Part shown: in pieces, positions 52,675 through 63,874 of the stretch
How the letters are laid out: each line of letters opens with the position of its first letter
Position numbering within the stretch: position 1 is the first letter of the stretch
NCBI GenBank assembly: GCA_014706385.1
Contig: JACGZH010000001.1
Coordinates: 62,001-126,000 of the forward strand
Length of the DNA stretch: 64,000 bases
Direction: 5' to 3'
Source: Phaffia rhodozyma
Taxonomy: Eukaryota; Basidiomycota; Tremellomycetes; Cystofilobasidiales; Mrakiaceae
Notes under the pieces: generated by a model
Told to the model about the DNA's origin: nothing
What the model saw: the letters and a program-made list of their open reading frames with translations, nothing else
Databases searched by the model: none
Made by a program: the position numbers and the translations under genes

Positions 52675-53013
52675 CTAAAAGTAGGGATTGGGACCAAGTG
52701 TATCGACTTCAACCTCGATGTAAGTAATCTGTAACTCTGAATCCTTAACAATATTATCGTAGTAAGAAGCGATAAACTGGCTGGTGTACATGGGGAGAGC
52801 TACAGACAACAGTGGCGAAATCATCTGTCCGTCGTGTGCAGAGCTCAATATGTACAAAGACTCAAGAATGGCGAAGACATAAAAAAGACGAATGTAATGT
52901 GTCTGGATATAACTAGAAGAACCGCAGACGAGGAGCTTGTGTCGGTGTTAGCCTGAGCGCAAGCAAACCCTGGAAGTATACACGAAACAATTCTCAGCAT
53001 ACTAAACTTTGCG
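52675..53013 (-). CDS. hypothetical small protein, low support
   Basis: A possible two-exon gene. The upstream part, from an ATG near 53013, reads MLRIVSCILPGFACAQANTD, which looks like a short signal peptide. The downstream exon ends with SPLLSVALPMYTSQFIASYY and ELQITYIEVEVDTLG-PNPYF before a stop at 52675. No conserved domain was recognised and the joining intron is not fixed. Confidence 0.2.
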
Positions 53014-53502
53014 ATGACAATGTCGTCCGTGCACAAGATGGACGGAATATCCTCAAAATAAATGGCAAAATGGATCGTTGTGGTGTTGTGTATGTTTGTA
53101 GATGTAATTCATATCTAGAGAAGAGGCTGATGGGGTTTTGTTTCTTTTTTTGAGTAGCAAGATGAGAGAGAAGTTCGAGCGAGATATCTAACCTCAGCCT
53201 ATGAATCGATTAGCCTACTAACAATAACTATGGTGATAGCGGTGAGAACACGGCCAACAAGAATGATCACCATGTTCAAAGGTCTTCAGGTCAGACGACT
53301 TAAATGTTCAGCTTGACCAATTGAGCACTGGAATGATAATTATATGTCTCTTTCTACTCGATTTAATAATACAAGCAGCAAAGAACTGTAGTATACCATC
53401 ATAGAGAAGCATTAGCAACAGCAGCGAGGATGTTGCTGGCTCCTTTCCGTATCATTACCGTTGTAGATGTCACTCATACCCTGCTCGTCCTGTATGTGAT
53501 TT

Positions 53503-53516
53503 AACCCTAACCCTAG
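53503..53516 (+). repeat. telomere-like AACCCTAACCCTAG motif
   Basis: Two CCCTAA units, about 125 bp upstream of the complex I subunit start. It could be a Tbf1/telobox-type promoter element or a chance match. Confidence 0.4.
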
Positions 53517-53639
53517 ACCAAACATAGCCAGTGGTTACACACGTGAGTGTTACAGCTTCTCCCGTCGCATCTTCCATAGCTCTTCTTCTGTTTGAACCAT
53601 CATCATCTTTGAATACTCTCATCTCTCTTTTCTTCCATC

Positions 53640-54146
53640 ATGTCGTTCGTGTACAGACCTATCGTGAGTCTGTATATATAACATGTGTTTGTTAATTCAA
53701 TGGTGAAGGTTATGTTTACATGTCAATTTCGCTTTATCAGCAAAAAGCCTTTCATGAATATCCGGTCTACTCATGGTGTTGTGCCATCTTTCTAGTCGGT
53801 TCGTCTTCCTCTTTCGTTTCTATGCACTCACGAACACAAGCCATCAAGTTGCATGATTGAATAACCGTCAATTTATCCAAACGAATATAGGTCCTACATA
53901 CTACTTTGGCAACCGTACTTATAAGAGAGTGAACAACATTCCGAGGATCGAAGATATCCCTTATGCTTATCCTGGTTAGTGGGCCCCCACAGACATCTCT
54001 CATCTTGTTCCATTCAGCCTGGCAGCCGATTCGGATTCTTGACTGAAACTGTCTTCGTTCTCATATATGCCTGCCTAAACGATCAATACAACATTTCAGA
54101 TTTGAAGAGAGCACGGGTCCCAGTTCCTTCAAAATACGATGATTAA
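53640..54146 (+). CDS. NADH:ubiquinone oxidoreductase 9.5-kDa-type subunit
   Basis: Four short exons, 53640-53663, 53741-53798, 53891-53974 and 54100-54146, give 70 residues in consistent phase. The protein starts MSFVYRPIQKAFHEYPVYSW, has one hydrophobic segment (WCCAIFLVGPT), then PRIEDIPYAYPDLKRARVPVP and ends SKYDD. The HE-P...GP...IP--YP-P...YDD arrangement matches the small single-helix complex I subunit of fungi (NI9M type). It would sit in the mitochondrial inner membrane; these subunits lack a cleaved presequence. Similarity is from memory of the family, so the assignment is moderate. Confidence 0.6.
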
Positions 54147-54667
54147 TCCGTCGCCCATTTTCGCTCCCCTTCCGATCTTTCTTATACCTGTCGTTGTATC
54201 TCATGAGGTTGTTGTAATCAGTAGAGATGTTTGAGCTTTCTGGAATCAATTCTAGATTCTGAGCCGAAGTTCTGATCACATCTTCGTTCGAGTCGTTCAA
54301 ATCCAAAGGAAGGCTTTCGACCGCGTTCCTTTGTCTTGCTATCTCGCCTCATTCATTACCTCGGTTCTTATCGACATCTACTACCGGGTCACATTCTCCT
54401 CCCTGCATTGTCATCTTCATCTTTTCATCTTCTCATCCTCCAGTCTTCCAAAATCACGTCCTCACGGGTATCTACGGATGGAAACATATATAAATCAAAG
54501 GCAATCCTCAGGGGAATAAAGGTGATCAAAGAGATGGTGTATACGTCCGTCTGTACGCTGCCCAAGAGAGAACAGCAACAATTCGGAGAGAAGAATAATA
54601 CCTCATTTGAAAAAAAAGCCAGTAAAAGCATCCGTCTTCAACTCTAGCGTCGGAGTCCACCAGTCAA
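54147..54667. other. convergent intergenic region
   Basis: About 520 bp between the complex I subunit stop and the HOOK stop. Open frames here have no family support. Confidence 0.5.
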
Positions 54668-57600
54668 CTAGTTGTGAAACCCAATCATACCAAACAGTAA
54701 GTTCCTCTTTGCTTCAATCGTTCTAAATTCAGCAGGTGCCTTGAAAAGAAAGAAAGTGCGAAAACATACCTGCATTCGCTGCTGAGCTAGCCAGCTCGTG
54801 CCTTGCGGCGTGTTGCCTCGACCTTCCACGGATGAAGCGACACCGACTCCCCGGGCATGATCCTTCGAAATCTTTAAGCCAATCTCTTGATAGGCCGACA
54901 ACAATACTTGGAACTGATGAGCGTAGCTCTGCGAAATCTCCTTGATATTGGCCTGATGCATACAACATACCACAAACAGATCAATCACTAAGTTTTTTTT
55001 CTTCAAATCGAGACGAAGAAAAGCGCTCTGTATCTCCTTGCACGAATACGTACAGTCTTCTTTTGGACTTCCTTCTGAAGTGTCGAAATCTGAGTTTCGT
55101 AACTCTGTCGAGCCTCGGCGAATTGCTCTCCTACCCCTGTTGTCATCTTTTCCTTCTGATCTTTGATCACGGTATCTTGCTCGCGCATGAACTTTGGTGA
55201 AACCAATCCATGACAATGAAGATTTAATCCGGTGAATACTTTAATTGACAAGAGTTCGTGCACAAACAAAAGAGACATCAAACGAACCTTCTTTGCATTC
55301 TGGACATGATCTGTCAAAGATTTGACTTGTTCTAACGCCCGCGCTAACTCTATCGAAAGCGAGAGCTTTTCCTCGCTTAGGTCCAACAAACGCGTCTTGA
55401 CGTCGTCTGGGATATCCCGCCCCGCCAGCGTAACACGAAGATCTCTGCATGAAAGTTATTGAGGGGAGATATTGAGTTGTGTTTTGAGTATAATATGAAA
55501 GCAAAGGACGGAGTCTTACCCAACTGTGCGCTCACGCTCTATCATCTTCTCCCGATGGCCAATTCCATCACTCTGCAGATTGATCTTCTCTAACAGTAGT
55601 CTATCGAAATTCCAAAAACAAACATAGATCAGTGGCTATAAGTCTAACTCATCAGATAACAAAAACACAAACCCATTGATTTGATCCACTTGCATATGGT
55701 TCTTCTCTTTTGCTTCCACTAACTTCTGCTTCAGAGTCATAAGGTCAGACTCTAGCTGGACTTTATCTTCATTGACCGACTCTCGAAGCATATGAAGAAT
55801 GTCGATCTGATCCTTATTAACAAGTGTCACTATGACAAAGAAATAAATATGTCAGTACAATGTCGATTGGCCGAGATTAGACTAAATGAAAGATTCACGA
55901 TCAGATTTAGCGACCGTAAGCTCTTGATTCGCTTTGTTGTATTTGGTCTATAGTACAAACACTATCGTTCAGTACGGGTCATGTATTGCACCCAATTTAA
56001 CATGGCCGAGACCATTTTGTTAACTCTCACCTCTAATTCTGCAAGAACTTCCTTTGTCGAGTCTAACTCCCCAATTACCTGATTCAACTTCAGTCTCAGA
56101 GCCGAAGCAGCTTCCGGCCTGGAAACCATTGCATGTTACGACGAGTAAGGACATGCCGACCAGGCTCACACATGAATGACTATTTAATCGAATTTTGTTC
56201 AAACTTACCCATCTCCCAAGCTCTTGCCATTTCGGATTCCCTCAAGATCGGCTTGAAGCGTCAAATTGGCCTTATGTGATGCCAGATAATCCTGCTCGTA
56301 TCGATCCTTCATCTTTCTGGCATCGTCCAAGAGATTTTCCAACACGGCTACCTTCGAGCTCTCTATACTGTCTGTTCGGGAATTCTCAAGCTCTCGTTGC
56401 AGGCGACGAACTTGAAGTTTGAGACTGAACACCGTTTTTGAGTCCAAACTCTCTGGATGTCAACAGGCCACTCCGAAGTTGAAGATTAGGACAAGACGAG
56501 AATCTGAAGAAGCTTACTCAGTTTTCGTGGTACCCTGCATTGTCTCATTCAGCTCGTCTATCATCGACACATCTCCTGCCCCGTCTTCGTCCTCATCAGA
56601 TTCAGATCGACGTCGAGACCTTCCATCAGCACTGTTGAGCTCTAGCTCCCTGATGCGTTCGTGGTTGAGTTCGAGTTCATCCCGACTAGATGTCAAGTCT
56701 TGCTCTGCCTTCTGCAAGCGGGCCCGTGCTTGTTCGAGTTCGAAGGAAAGCTCTGTGGTAATCAACACAAACGGTCAGGGACCGAGTTTTAAGGCGGTGA
56801 CCAAGCCAAAAGCCAAGCGCACCTGAATTTTCCTTTAGTCGAGCCTTTTCTCGATCTTCACATCGAGCGATTTGAATTGTATAACTCTCGTTCAAGCCTG
56901 ATGTTCTAGATGATGAGTCAGTGATCACTTCGACTTTGTGTTTTGAATGTACATGAACCTCATACGTTTAAGTGGTGCTGCCTGTTCCAAATTGACGAGT
57001 TGGCCATACAATCAGATCTGTGCGCATGATTCATGAAAAGAGACTATTCATGAACTAACCTTCCGGATATCTTCTTCTAACGCTGCGTTTTTGTCTACTA
57101 GCGAAGCGTTCTCTTCTTCTAACGCCTATTGGACGATTGTAATGGATAGACCATCAGAGTCAGTTGGGTGTATCAGGGAAAAGGAGAGAGAGAAAGGAAG
57201 AATGATCGAAATATGCGCACTTTGAGCTGGCGTCTCCGCCCGGCCGACTCTTCCAACTTTTGATTGAGCTTCTTGTTAGCGTTCTCACTCTTCTGTAGCC
57301 TATTGGCTGCATGCTTGTACCTGATCAGACAAGAACGATGATAACCGATCAGCGAGATAGTCACGGATGGGCGACTCGATGTACCAGGACCTCACTCATC
57401 GAGCTGATCTTTCAACTTGACATTCTCTGTTGACGCGTGATTCAATTCCTCGACCTGTTTAAATAGAGAATGATGTATTTCAGCATGGATAATGCATCAC
57501 TGTGGGACCGAACTAATGATAAGTCTCAAAGCTTACCCGTCTCGTTAAGCTCTCGATGACTTGTGTCTGTTTATCGAGTGCTAGTTCCGCATCGCTCAGA

Positions 57601-58883
57601 TTATCCTCACTTCTACGTCTAGATACTCGGATGATATATCGAATTCAGAAGAAGACGTTAGGTCCGCAACTTAACGTCTCCCCCCACCCTCCTCCCCCCC
57701 TCCCCCCCCCCCCCCAAAAAAGGGGGAGAAGGAAGAAGACAGAGACATCAAGGATAGAAAGGAGAACAAAGACATACAATTCGTCTTTCAACCTATCGAT
57801 CTCCGACCTCATATTCGAATCCTCCCGATTACTATCAGCGGCCATTGAACCTTCCTTCCCATTCTTTTTGAGCACATCGGCCAATTGTTCCTTCAACGTG
57901 TTATGCTCCTCCTTCAATGTGTTATAAGAGCTTTCAAGAGACAGCTTTTCGAGAGCCAACCGGGCCCGTTCAGATTCGTGTGGTGATTCTTCGGCTTCGT
58001 TTGAAGCGCTCGGTAGAGATGAAGACAACGTAGGCGTTTCTGATGGATTAGCCCGATCGAGAAGCTTCGAATAGAGACGCCATTGTATATAAACGAGGAA
58101 TAAGTCAACACGAAAGACACCAAGAGAAACTGTCACAGATAGGCAAAGAAAGCTTACCGGTTTGATGGACAACATGATGGACTGTTGATCGGCTTGCTCT
58201 AAAGTTGTTATCTTTGAAATAATCACCTCGTTCCCCGGAGTAGCTTGAACGCTTAGACAGACCGGAACGAAGCATCATAGTTGGGTTCAAAAGTAAGCAA
58301 GATGGCACGTACAAAAACGGAGAAAACTCAGGGTCATGTACGAACCTGATGCCTACTACAATCCTACAAAAGGCCAGGATTTCCTTCTCGTCCCCTTTAG
58401 ACATAGCCTGTAAATTCGGAGCCGGGTACTGATTTGGAGGCTGGCCCAAACTTTTCTCAGCAAATATATTGAGAGCCCGATGAAGTCTTTTCAGACTATT
58501 GTATTGGGTCACCCAGTCGTTCGCCGAGCTATCCCTTGGTGAAGACCGAGGGGCGATCTTCACCGACTGCTCAGAGAAGCTTTCGGGAGCTCTATAGATG
58601 ACCATTCAAGCAAGGCGTTGAACATACCATAGGAAGAAGGGACACGTCAGCTTCAAACTCCACAAGTAAAAGGCTACAGGTCGTGGTCTGAATCAAGGAT
58701 CAAGCCTCACAGGATTGTTAGAAAGTCTCCAAACGGTTTCGCATCCTTCAGGTCCAAGATCTGTCGGATGGGTGGTTGAATCTGAGAGCTAAACGCTCGG
58801 AAGAGTGATACATAAGCTTTGGCCTCGCTTTTCGATGAGTCTATCCGAGACTGCCTGGAACGAGCTGCAGATAGACTGGACAT
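54668..58883 (-). CDS. HOOK-family dynein adaptor
   Basis: Minus strand, ATG 58883, stop TAG 54670-54668, many introns. The N-terminal about 200 residues resemble the Hook domain: FRAFSSQIQPPIRQILDLKD, DWVTQYNSLKRLHRALNIFA, KEILAFCRIVVG and TLEQADQQSIMLSIKP. The rest is a long coiled coil (ARLALEKLSLESSYNTLKEE, YKHAANRLQKSENANKKLNQ, FELEQARARLQKAEQDL) with an acidic break (SESDEDEDGAGD). The C-terminus has the conserved end RTIEAKRNLLFGMIGFHN after QGTSWLAQQRMQ. In filamentous fungi HookA links early endosomes to dynein; a similar cargo-adaptor role is inferred. The intron around 57650-57770 contains a long C/G tract. Confidence 0.85.
57680..57727 (-). repeat. G-rich tract (C14/C7/C6) in HOOK intron
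   Basis: On the minus (transcribed sense) strand this reads as a run of about fourteen G followed by G7, GG, GGG and G6 separated by single A or T, with GGGGG on the opposite side of an A run. It satisfies the G-quadruplex pattern. It lies inside an intron of the HOOK gene. Confidence 0.8.
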
Positions 58884-59386
58884 GGCGGGAGCGATGACAA
58901 AAAGGCTGCAGAAGCCGGGTGCACCTTGTGGTGATGATGGTAAATGAACGCGAATAGGAAAACACGATCTTATCAATATTCATTCCGCGGCGGTGATCGA
59001 CATATCCTTCTAGCAGATATCTCTGAGATTACCAACTGCTTCTCTCATCTTCCTTTCATCAAGCTTAGGAAGGCGGGCACGGATGATCTAAACATAAGAA
59101 TCGACATTGAATGAACAGTCGAAAGAGCATAGTGTGATATATAGATGCCCGAGGCTCATCAAACGGATAGTTGAGAAACATTGACATGCGCGGAGAGAGA
59201 AAGCAGAGCAAATAGCACAAAAGGAGTAAGGAAAAAGAAAGAGATCAGAGAATAAAAAAATACGGTTTATTCATGTACATCACTAGTCAAGCAAATACGA
59301 AATAGGATGAGGAAGAGGAAGCGTCAGCAAAGCAAATCGAAGTAACTCTACAATAGAAGCACTCACGGTTTCATCACCATGGTTTC
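58884..59386. other. intergenic region upstream of HOOK gene
   Basis: About 500 bp between the HOOK start and the stop of the 1,495-residue protein. A+T-rich, no gene. Confidence 0.5.
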
Positions 59387-62300
59387 TCATCTTGATCCCC
59401 TGTTCCACAACCGGCCGATTAATGAGCTTGGTGAGGCCCACCCGTCTGCTCCCTCGTTTATGTCTCGAGTTGATGAAACCCCTGCGCGATCTAAAAGCGA
59501 CCGTCGTTGAGGGGGCGCTGGTTCGGTTGACATCAGACGGACAAGCAGAGGGTTGACTCTGGGCGAGGACGTGGGCGTTTCGTCATTAACAAAAGAAGTC
59601 ACTGCTAAAGTGTTCACTCGAGGCGGTGTGGAACTAGTCGAGGTGTTTGGCAGAGGCGCAATGAACGTAGTGTTCGAAGATCTTGCAGGTAAAGCAAGAT
59701 CCGTCACCGCGATATTTGAACTCAGTCTCTTTTCACCTAAGTTGTTGTTGTTATTGTTCTTGTTGTAGATCTGGTTGACTTGGTCGCTCTTGGTTTTGTT
59801 GCTGTTGTTAATGGAGTTGTTGCCAACAAGATTGTCGTTGCCGATTCGGTACTTGTTGCTAGCCTTGGGTCCGGATTTCTTCTTCTTCCTATTCTTCTTC
59901 TTCCCGGGAGGGGGGGAAGAAGATAATTCGGGCAGAAAGTTCGCGATAGGCTCACCAGTGGCGGAGTAAAGGGAATCGATCAACAGGCCTTCCGAGGAAG
60001 ATCGGCTGGAAGGTCGAACAGGAGAAGGCAAAGCTGGTGGTACGAAGGAGTTTGTTGGCACTACGTCTGGCTGATATACCTCTTCATCCTCATTCCGATC
60101 GTTGAAAACAGGAGGATGAACGGGCCATGCGTCGGTTTCGTCCAACAAAAACTCAACCTCATCTACTTCAGGTTGATAATCCGAAGGCGGCGGGCAATCT
60201 CTCACGGGTGAGATCCGAGGTATAGGAGGAACGTCGATTGTAGAGTCACCCGAAAGCTCGCGCTGCTGCGAGAGTGAGTTCGGCAGCGAGGCGGTGTCAA
60301 CCGGATCGACGCGCGCAAGGTCGAGATCCCCTTGCTCGGCTTTTTCTTCTGATGGTCGTGGTCGGGATGGGGCCGCTAAAGCTTCGTTTGACTCCCGAGA
60401 CGTGCTTTCCACCGGCCTGATGGCAATAGGCAATTCGGGAAGCTCTTTCGTCCCCATTGCAGGTGGACAGAACGTTGCGTTCGCTACGGAAAGCCGGGGA
60501 CAAGGTTTGTCAGTTTGATGCAAACTGACCTTTCGCCCGATGGAATCAGGATCGGTTGGATAGCTGGCCGATGATGACGACGCTGCCTGTTGCGTTTGGT
60601 TCTTCTTTCTCCTCAGCTCAATCGCTTCGGATCGTTCTCGCGCTTCCTCTCGCTCTCGCCTCAGCTGTCGGTGCTGCCGCTGTTCTGCTGCCCATTCTTG
60701 CGCTCTTTGCTCTCGCTTCTCTATTGCCGCCACCCGTGCTCGTTCTCGTTCAATCTCCCGCCGCCTACCAAACTCCCAATCCCGGCCTACCTCTTTTGCT
60801 CTCGATCGCTCGTCGAATTCTAAAGACCTATCAAGATTCTCATTTCGGAACGACGATGGGATCTGAGACGATCTAGAATCAGAACTGGTTTGGGATGTCG
60901 CCGTTCTGACGCCCATGTCAACGCGTGAGCTGTCATCGCGCACGCGGCTGCGTGGTGGGGATACCATGCGCGTTTCAACTCGGTTAATCGGGTCGACTCG
61001 ATTAACCAGAGACCAACGCGGGGGGGATCGCCTTGTGTATGTCACAGGAGAACGTGATCGCCGCGTCGAAGTCCAAGCGGAATCGCGAAGGGGAGATAGA
61101 TCTCTTCTCATCCTCGACGGTGGTGGTGGTGGTGGCGGCGATGGCGATGGTGAGTATGATGGTGATCGTCGATAAACCCGAGATCTCGGCTCGTACCGAT
61201 CGTACATAGGTGATCTTGATCGGTCTCTTCCTCTGTCTATTGTGGATTCACGACGCCTATGAGGAGGAGAGTCAGGTAGCCAACCTCGACGATATTCGCG
61301 TCTTCGCGGCGGAGATGGAGACGGGTAGTAATCATGGTAGGGCCGCATCTCTCTGCGAGGAGGCGGAGGGGAAGGGACAGAAGGAGGAGGAGGGACAGAA
61401 GGAGGGGGAAGAGGAGATCGTTCTCGATAATCAGACCTCGAGTGCTGAGAAGGATCTGCATGAGCTGCGTGAAGAGAGCTTGGAGCTGAAACCGCCGCCG
61501 ACGACGACGACGTGGCAAAGAGTGGAGATGGGGGGATGGTAGCAGCATTTGAAGTGATTGCACGAGACTTTTCAGTGGGCTTGTCCAAAGGTCTACTGGA
61601 CGATTCATCGGAACGTGATTGTGAGGCAGAAGGTGGAAAAGAAAGAGCTGATTTCGATCTGTTGGCTTCGGCCAGCTTTTTCTCCCCGGCCAGTCTTTCT
61701 TGAAGCGTCTTTCTGTTCTTAACTTCGGGTTGAGAATGTCCTTCTGTCTTCAACAGTGATTTCACGTCCGGTTTGATGCTCGGCTCCAGCTTGGGCTTCA
61801 ATTCAGGCTTCGAATCGGGCTTGAATTCAGACTTGAAGTCAAGCTTGAAGTCAGGCTTCAGATCAGGCTTTAGCTCTTTCACATTGGGCTTTTTCTGCGA
61901 CGCGCCGATGGGTACATCGACAGCCATAGGACGGCCCTCGGTTGTTGCAGAGTCATCAGGACTACGAGAATCCAAATCGGATGGAAGGACAACCTGGGAT
62001 GATTCGTTTGGCTTGGTTCCTGAAACAGCCTGTGGATTGGTTGGAACAGCAGAATGTTTAGGTTCAGTTCTCATGTTCACACGATACTCATTCGACTGTC
62101 GATCTTTGACATGAGCCGTTCCAGCGCTCACTCCCTTTACAACAGCATCAGCAGACTTCGCGTTCGGGATATGGGGCGGTTTGTTCGACGCAGCGATTTG
62201 TGTTGGTTCCGACAGGATGGGAAGAGTCCTCTCTCGGCGAGCCGGATCGGTCATCTGAACCAGAGATACTTGTGCAGAAGGTTGTTGCGTGTCCTTTGCC

Positions 62301-63874
62301 GACGGTTGCGCGAGCGTCACGGGCGGTTGTTGAACAGAGCGAGATGGATGTGATGAGCCAGGTACGGATGAGTGAGAGAGTAAAACGGATGCGCTCGGTA
62401 AGGGCGGCTCTTTCGACTGGGAGCTCTTTCGTGATGCTGTCGACTTGGTCTGGTCCGGCGCTGAGCTGGGTCCAGGGGGATTAACGTGACCAGGAAAAGT
62501 ATGCTGGGGGATTGGGTCGACGGGATATGAAGGGTAGACAGATTGGCAAGAGGGAAGAGAGGATTGGAAGGAGGGGTGGCCAAACTGCTGTTGAGAGACA
62601 GGAGTGAAGTTGGGATCTAGCATGTACGGTGGAGCAAAGTATTGAGGAACAGGTGCACTATAAGGATGAGTGTTATAATAGTCATACGACGCGATCGATC
62701 CCGAATGGTTGCCGATAGCCTGGTTGGCTGGAGAAAAGCCTAGGTACGGGTAACTATCGAACGGAGTAGTAGGGAATGCAGGAAGATAGGACGTCATATC
62801 AGAATTGGGAAAGACAGACATATCGACGGGATGAGTGGGAGCGGGCATAGGTGGTGAGGGATGAGGAGACTTGGAATGCCTGCTGGAGGAAGGCGCATGA
62901 GAGGTTGGCGAGAGGGGGACGGCTTTAGCTGTAGTCTTGGGCTTAGGTTTGGGCTTGGGTTTGGGCTGAGGATTGGGTCGATTGGCATTGGATTTTGAGG
63001 ATGCGGTCGCTTGAGGAAGCGGAAGAGGCGCTGGTTGGGAGACCGGTGGTGCCGATTGGATAGGCGGTGCGATAGGAGGGGGGGCGGTAGAGGTAGGGAC
63101 AACAACAGCGGCAGCGGTAGGGGCAGGTACAGAGCCAGGTGCAGGTGCAGGGCCAGAGGCAAAGGCAGGTATCTGTTGAGAAGATGGCGCGACAGAAGCC
63201 TGGTTGGCCAGTTGCCTGGCCCGTACGGCTCGTCTGGGGTCTGTTGGCCGTGAATTAGGCGACAAGGGCCTCTGAGGAGGCTTCTTAGTTGTTGGCGCGG
63301 ATGAAACGGTTGAGACAACTGGAGTGGGTCTCAGAGCGACAGGTGCCGGGACAGGGACGGGGACGGGGACGATGGGCAAGGTTGCAGAAGGCTCGATCCG
63401 TGAGAGCAGGCTCACAGGCCTTGTCCGAGGTGCCGTATCTGTAAAAGAGTTTACGATTGAAGGATTGCCTGTTGCTGATACAGCCGAGGCGTCAGGCCTG
63501 GTCGAATTGAGTCTGGATACGGCTGATGCACCGATACGACGTTGGAAAGAAGGAAGAGGCGGAGGCGGACCGTTAGACCGGGTGGCCTGTCGACCTGGGA
63601 GACGAGGGTTGGTTGCTGGTAAGGAAGCGTCGGACGATGAACCAGACGCTGTCCGAGATGAAGCAGGAGCACTAGGAGGGTTAGTGACGACTGATGCAGA
63701 GACCGGAGCAGCAGCAGCAGGAGCAGCAGTAGCAGTAGCAGTCTGGTCCCTAAAAGGTTCTACAGGCTGCTTCTTCTGGGGTGGCGGAGGTTCAGACAGA
63801 AAGATGATCTCATCATCTTCAGGCTCAATCTTGACGATCCCAGAGACACCATGCTTCGAGATGGCCGAGGACAT
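59387..63874 (-). CDS. very long low-complexity protein, function unknown
   Basis: A single uninterrupted frame of 1,495 residues from ATG 63874 to stop 59387, the only large intronless gene here. It is rich in Pro, Ser, Arg and Ala. Visible segments: an N-terminal GIVKIEPEDDEIIFLSEP; a PKPKPKPKPKPK run near 62950; a tandem (S/P)-E/D-x-KPD/F-K series at about 61755-61880; an Arg/Ser/Pro-rich block resembling SR proteins (RSRSPMYDR, SPSPPPPPPP) near 61000-61200; an Arg/Glu-rich predicted coiled coil (REIERERARVAAIEKREQRA) near 60700; and an Asn run near 59750. No catalytic domain was found. Most of it is probably disordered; the SR block suggests a link to RNA. Upstream sequence up to 64000 is its leader. 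Confidence 0.6.
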   Translation of the reverse strand: MSSAISKHGVSGIVKIEPEDDEIIFLSEPPPPQKKQPVEPFRDQTATATAAPAAAAPVSASVVTNPPSAPASSRTASGSSSDASLPATNPRLPGRQATRSNGPPPPLPSFQRRIGASAVSRLNSTRPDASAVSATGNPSIVNSFTDTAPRTRPVSLLSRIEPSATLPIVPVPVPVPAPVALRPTPVVSTVSSAPTTKKPPQRPLSPNSRPTDPRRAVRARQLANQASVAPSSQQIPAFASGPAPAPGSVPAPTAAAVVVPTSTAPPPIAPPIQSAPPVSQPAPLPLPQATASSKSNANRPNPQPKPKPKPKPKTTAKAVPLSPTSHAPSSSRHSKSPHPSPPMPAPTHPVDMSVFPNSDMTSYLPAFPTTPFDSYPYLGFSPANQAIGNHSGSIASYDYYNTHPYSAPVPQYFAPPYMLDPNFTPVSQQQFGHPSFQSSLPSCQSVYPSYPVDPIPQHTFPGHVNPPGPSSAPDQTKSTASRKSSQSKEPPLPSASVLLSHSSVPGSSHPSRSVQQPPVTLAQPSAKDTQQPSAQVSLVQMTDPARRERTLPILSEPTQIAASNKPPHIPNAKSADAVVKGVSAGTAHVKDRQSNEYRVNMRTEPKHSAVPTNPQAVSGTKPNESSQVVLPSDLDSRSPDDSATTEGRPMAVDVPIGASQKKPNVKELKPDLKPDFKLDFKSEFKPDSKPELKPKLEPSIKPDVKSLLKTEGHSQPEVKNRKTLQERLAGEKKLAEANRSKSALSFPPSASQSRSDESSSRPLDKPTEKSRAITSNAATIPPSPLFATSSSSAAVSAPSSLHAAHADPSQHSRSDYRERSPLPPPSVPPPPSVPSPPPPRREMRPYHDYYPSPSPPRRREYRRGWLPDSPPHRRRESTIDRGRDRSRSPMYDRYEPRSRVYRRSPSYSPSPSPPPPPPPSRMRRDLSPLRDSAWTSTRRSRSPVTYTRRSPPRWSLVNRVDPINRVETRMVSPPRSRVRDDSSRVDMGVRTATSQTSSDSRSSQIPSSFRNENLDRSLEFDERSRAKEVGRDWEFGRRREIERERARVAAIEKREQRAQEWAAEQRQHRQLRREREEARERSEAIELRRKKNQTQQAASSSSASYPTDPDSIGRKVSLHQTDKPCPRLSVANATFCPPAMGTKELPELPIAIRPVESTSRESNEALAAPSRPRPSEEKAEQGDLDLARVDPVDTASLPNSLSQQRELSGDSTIDVPPIPRISPVRDCPPPSDYQPEVDEVEFLLDETDAWPVHPPVFNDRNEDEEVYQPDVVPTNSFVPPALPSPVRPSSRSSSEGLLIDSLYSATGEPIANFLPELSSSPPPGKKKNRKKKKSGPKASNKYRIGNDNLVGNNSINNSNKTKSDQVNQIYNKNNNNNNLGEKRLSSNIAVTDLALPARSSNTTFIAPLPNTSTSSTPPRVNTLAVTSFVNDETPTSSPRVNPLLVRLMSTEPAPPQRRSLLDRAGVSSTRDINEGADGWASPSSLIGRLWNRGSR

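Larger units (their letters stand above)
52044..53639. other. gene-poor region with a possible small minus-strand gene
   Basis: About 1.6 kb. One minus-strand exon candidate at 52675-52857 is listed separately. A telomere-like CCCTAACCCTA motif is at 53503-53516. Nothing else supported. Confidence 0.4.

Noticed and set aside
62794..63318. Leu/Pro/His-rich minus-strand frame and other frames inside the long low-complexity gene
   Set aside because: They are shadows produced by the repetitive codons of the 1,495-residue frame.
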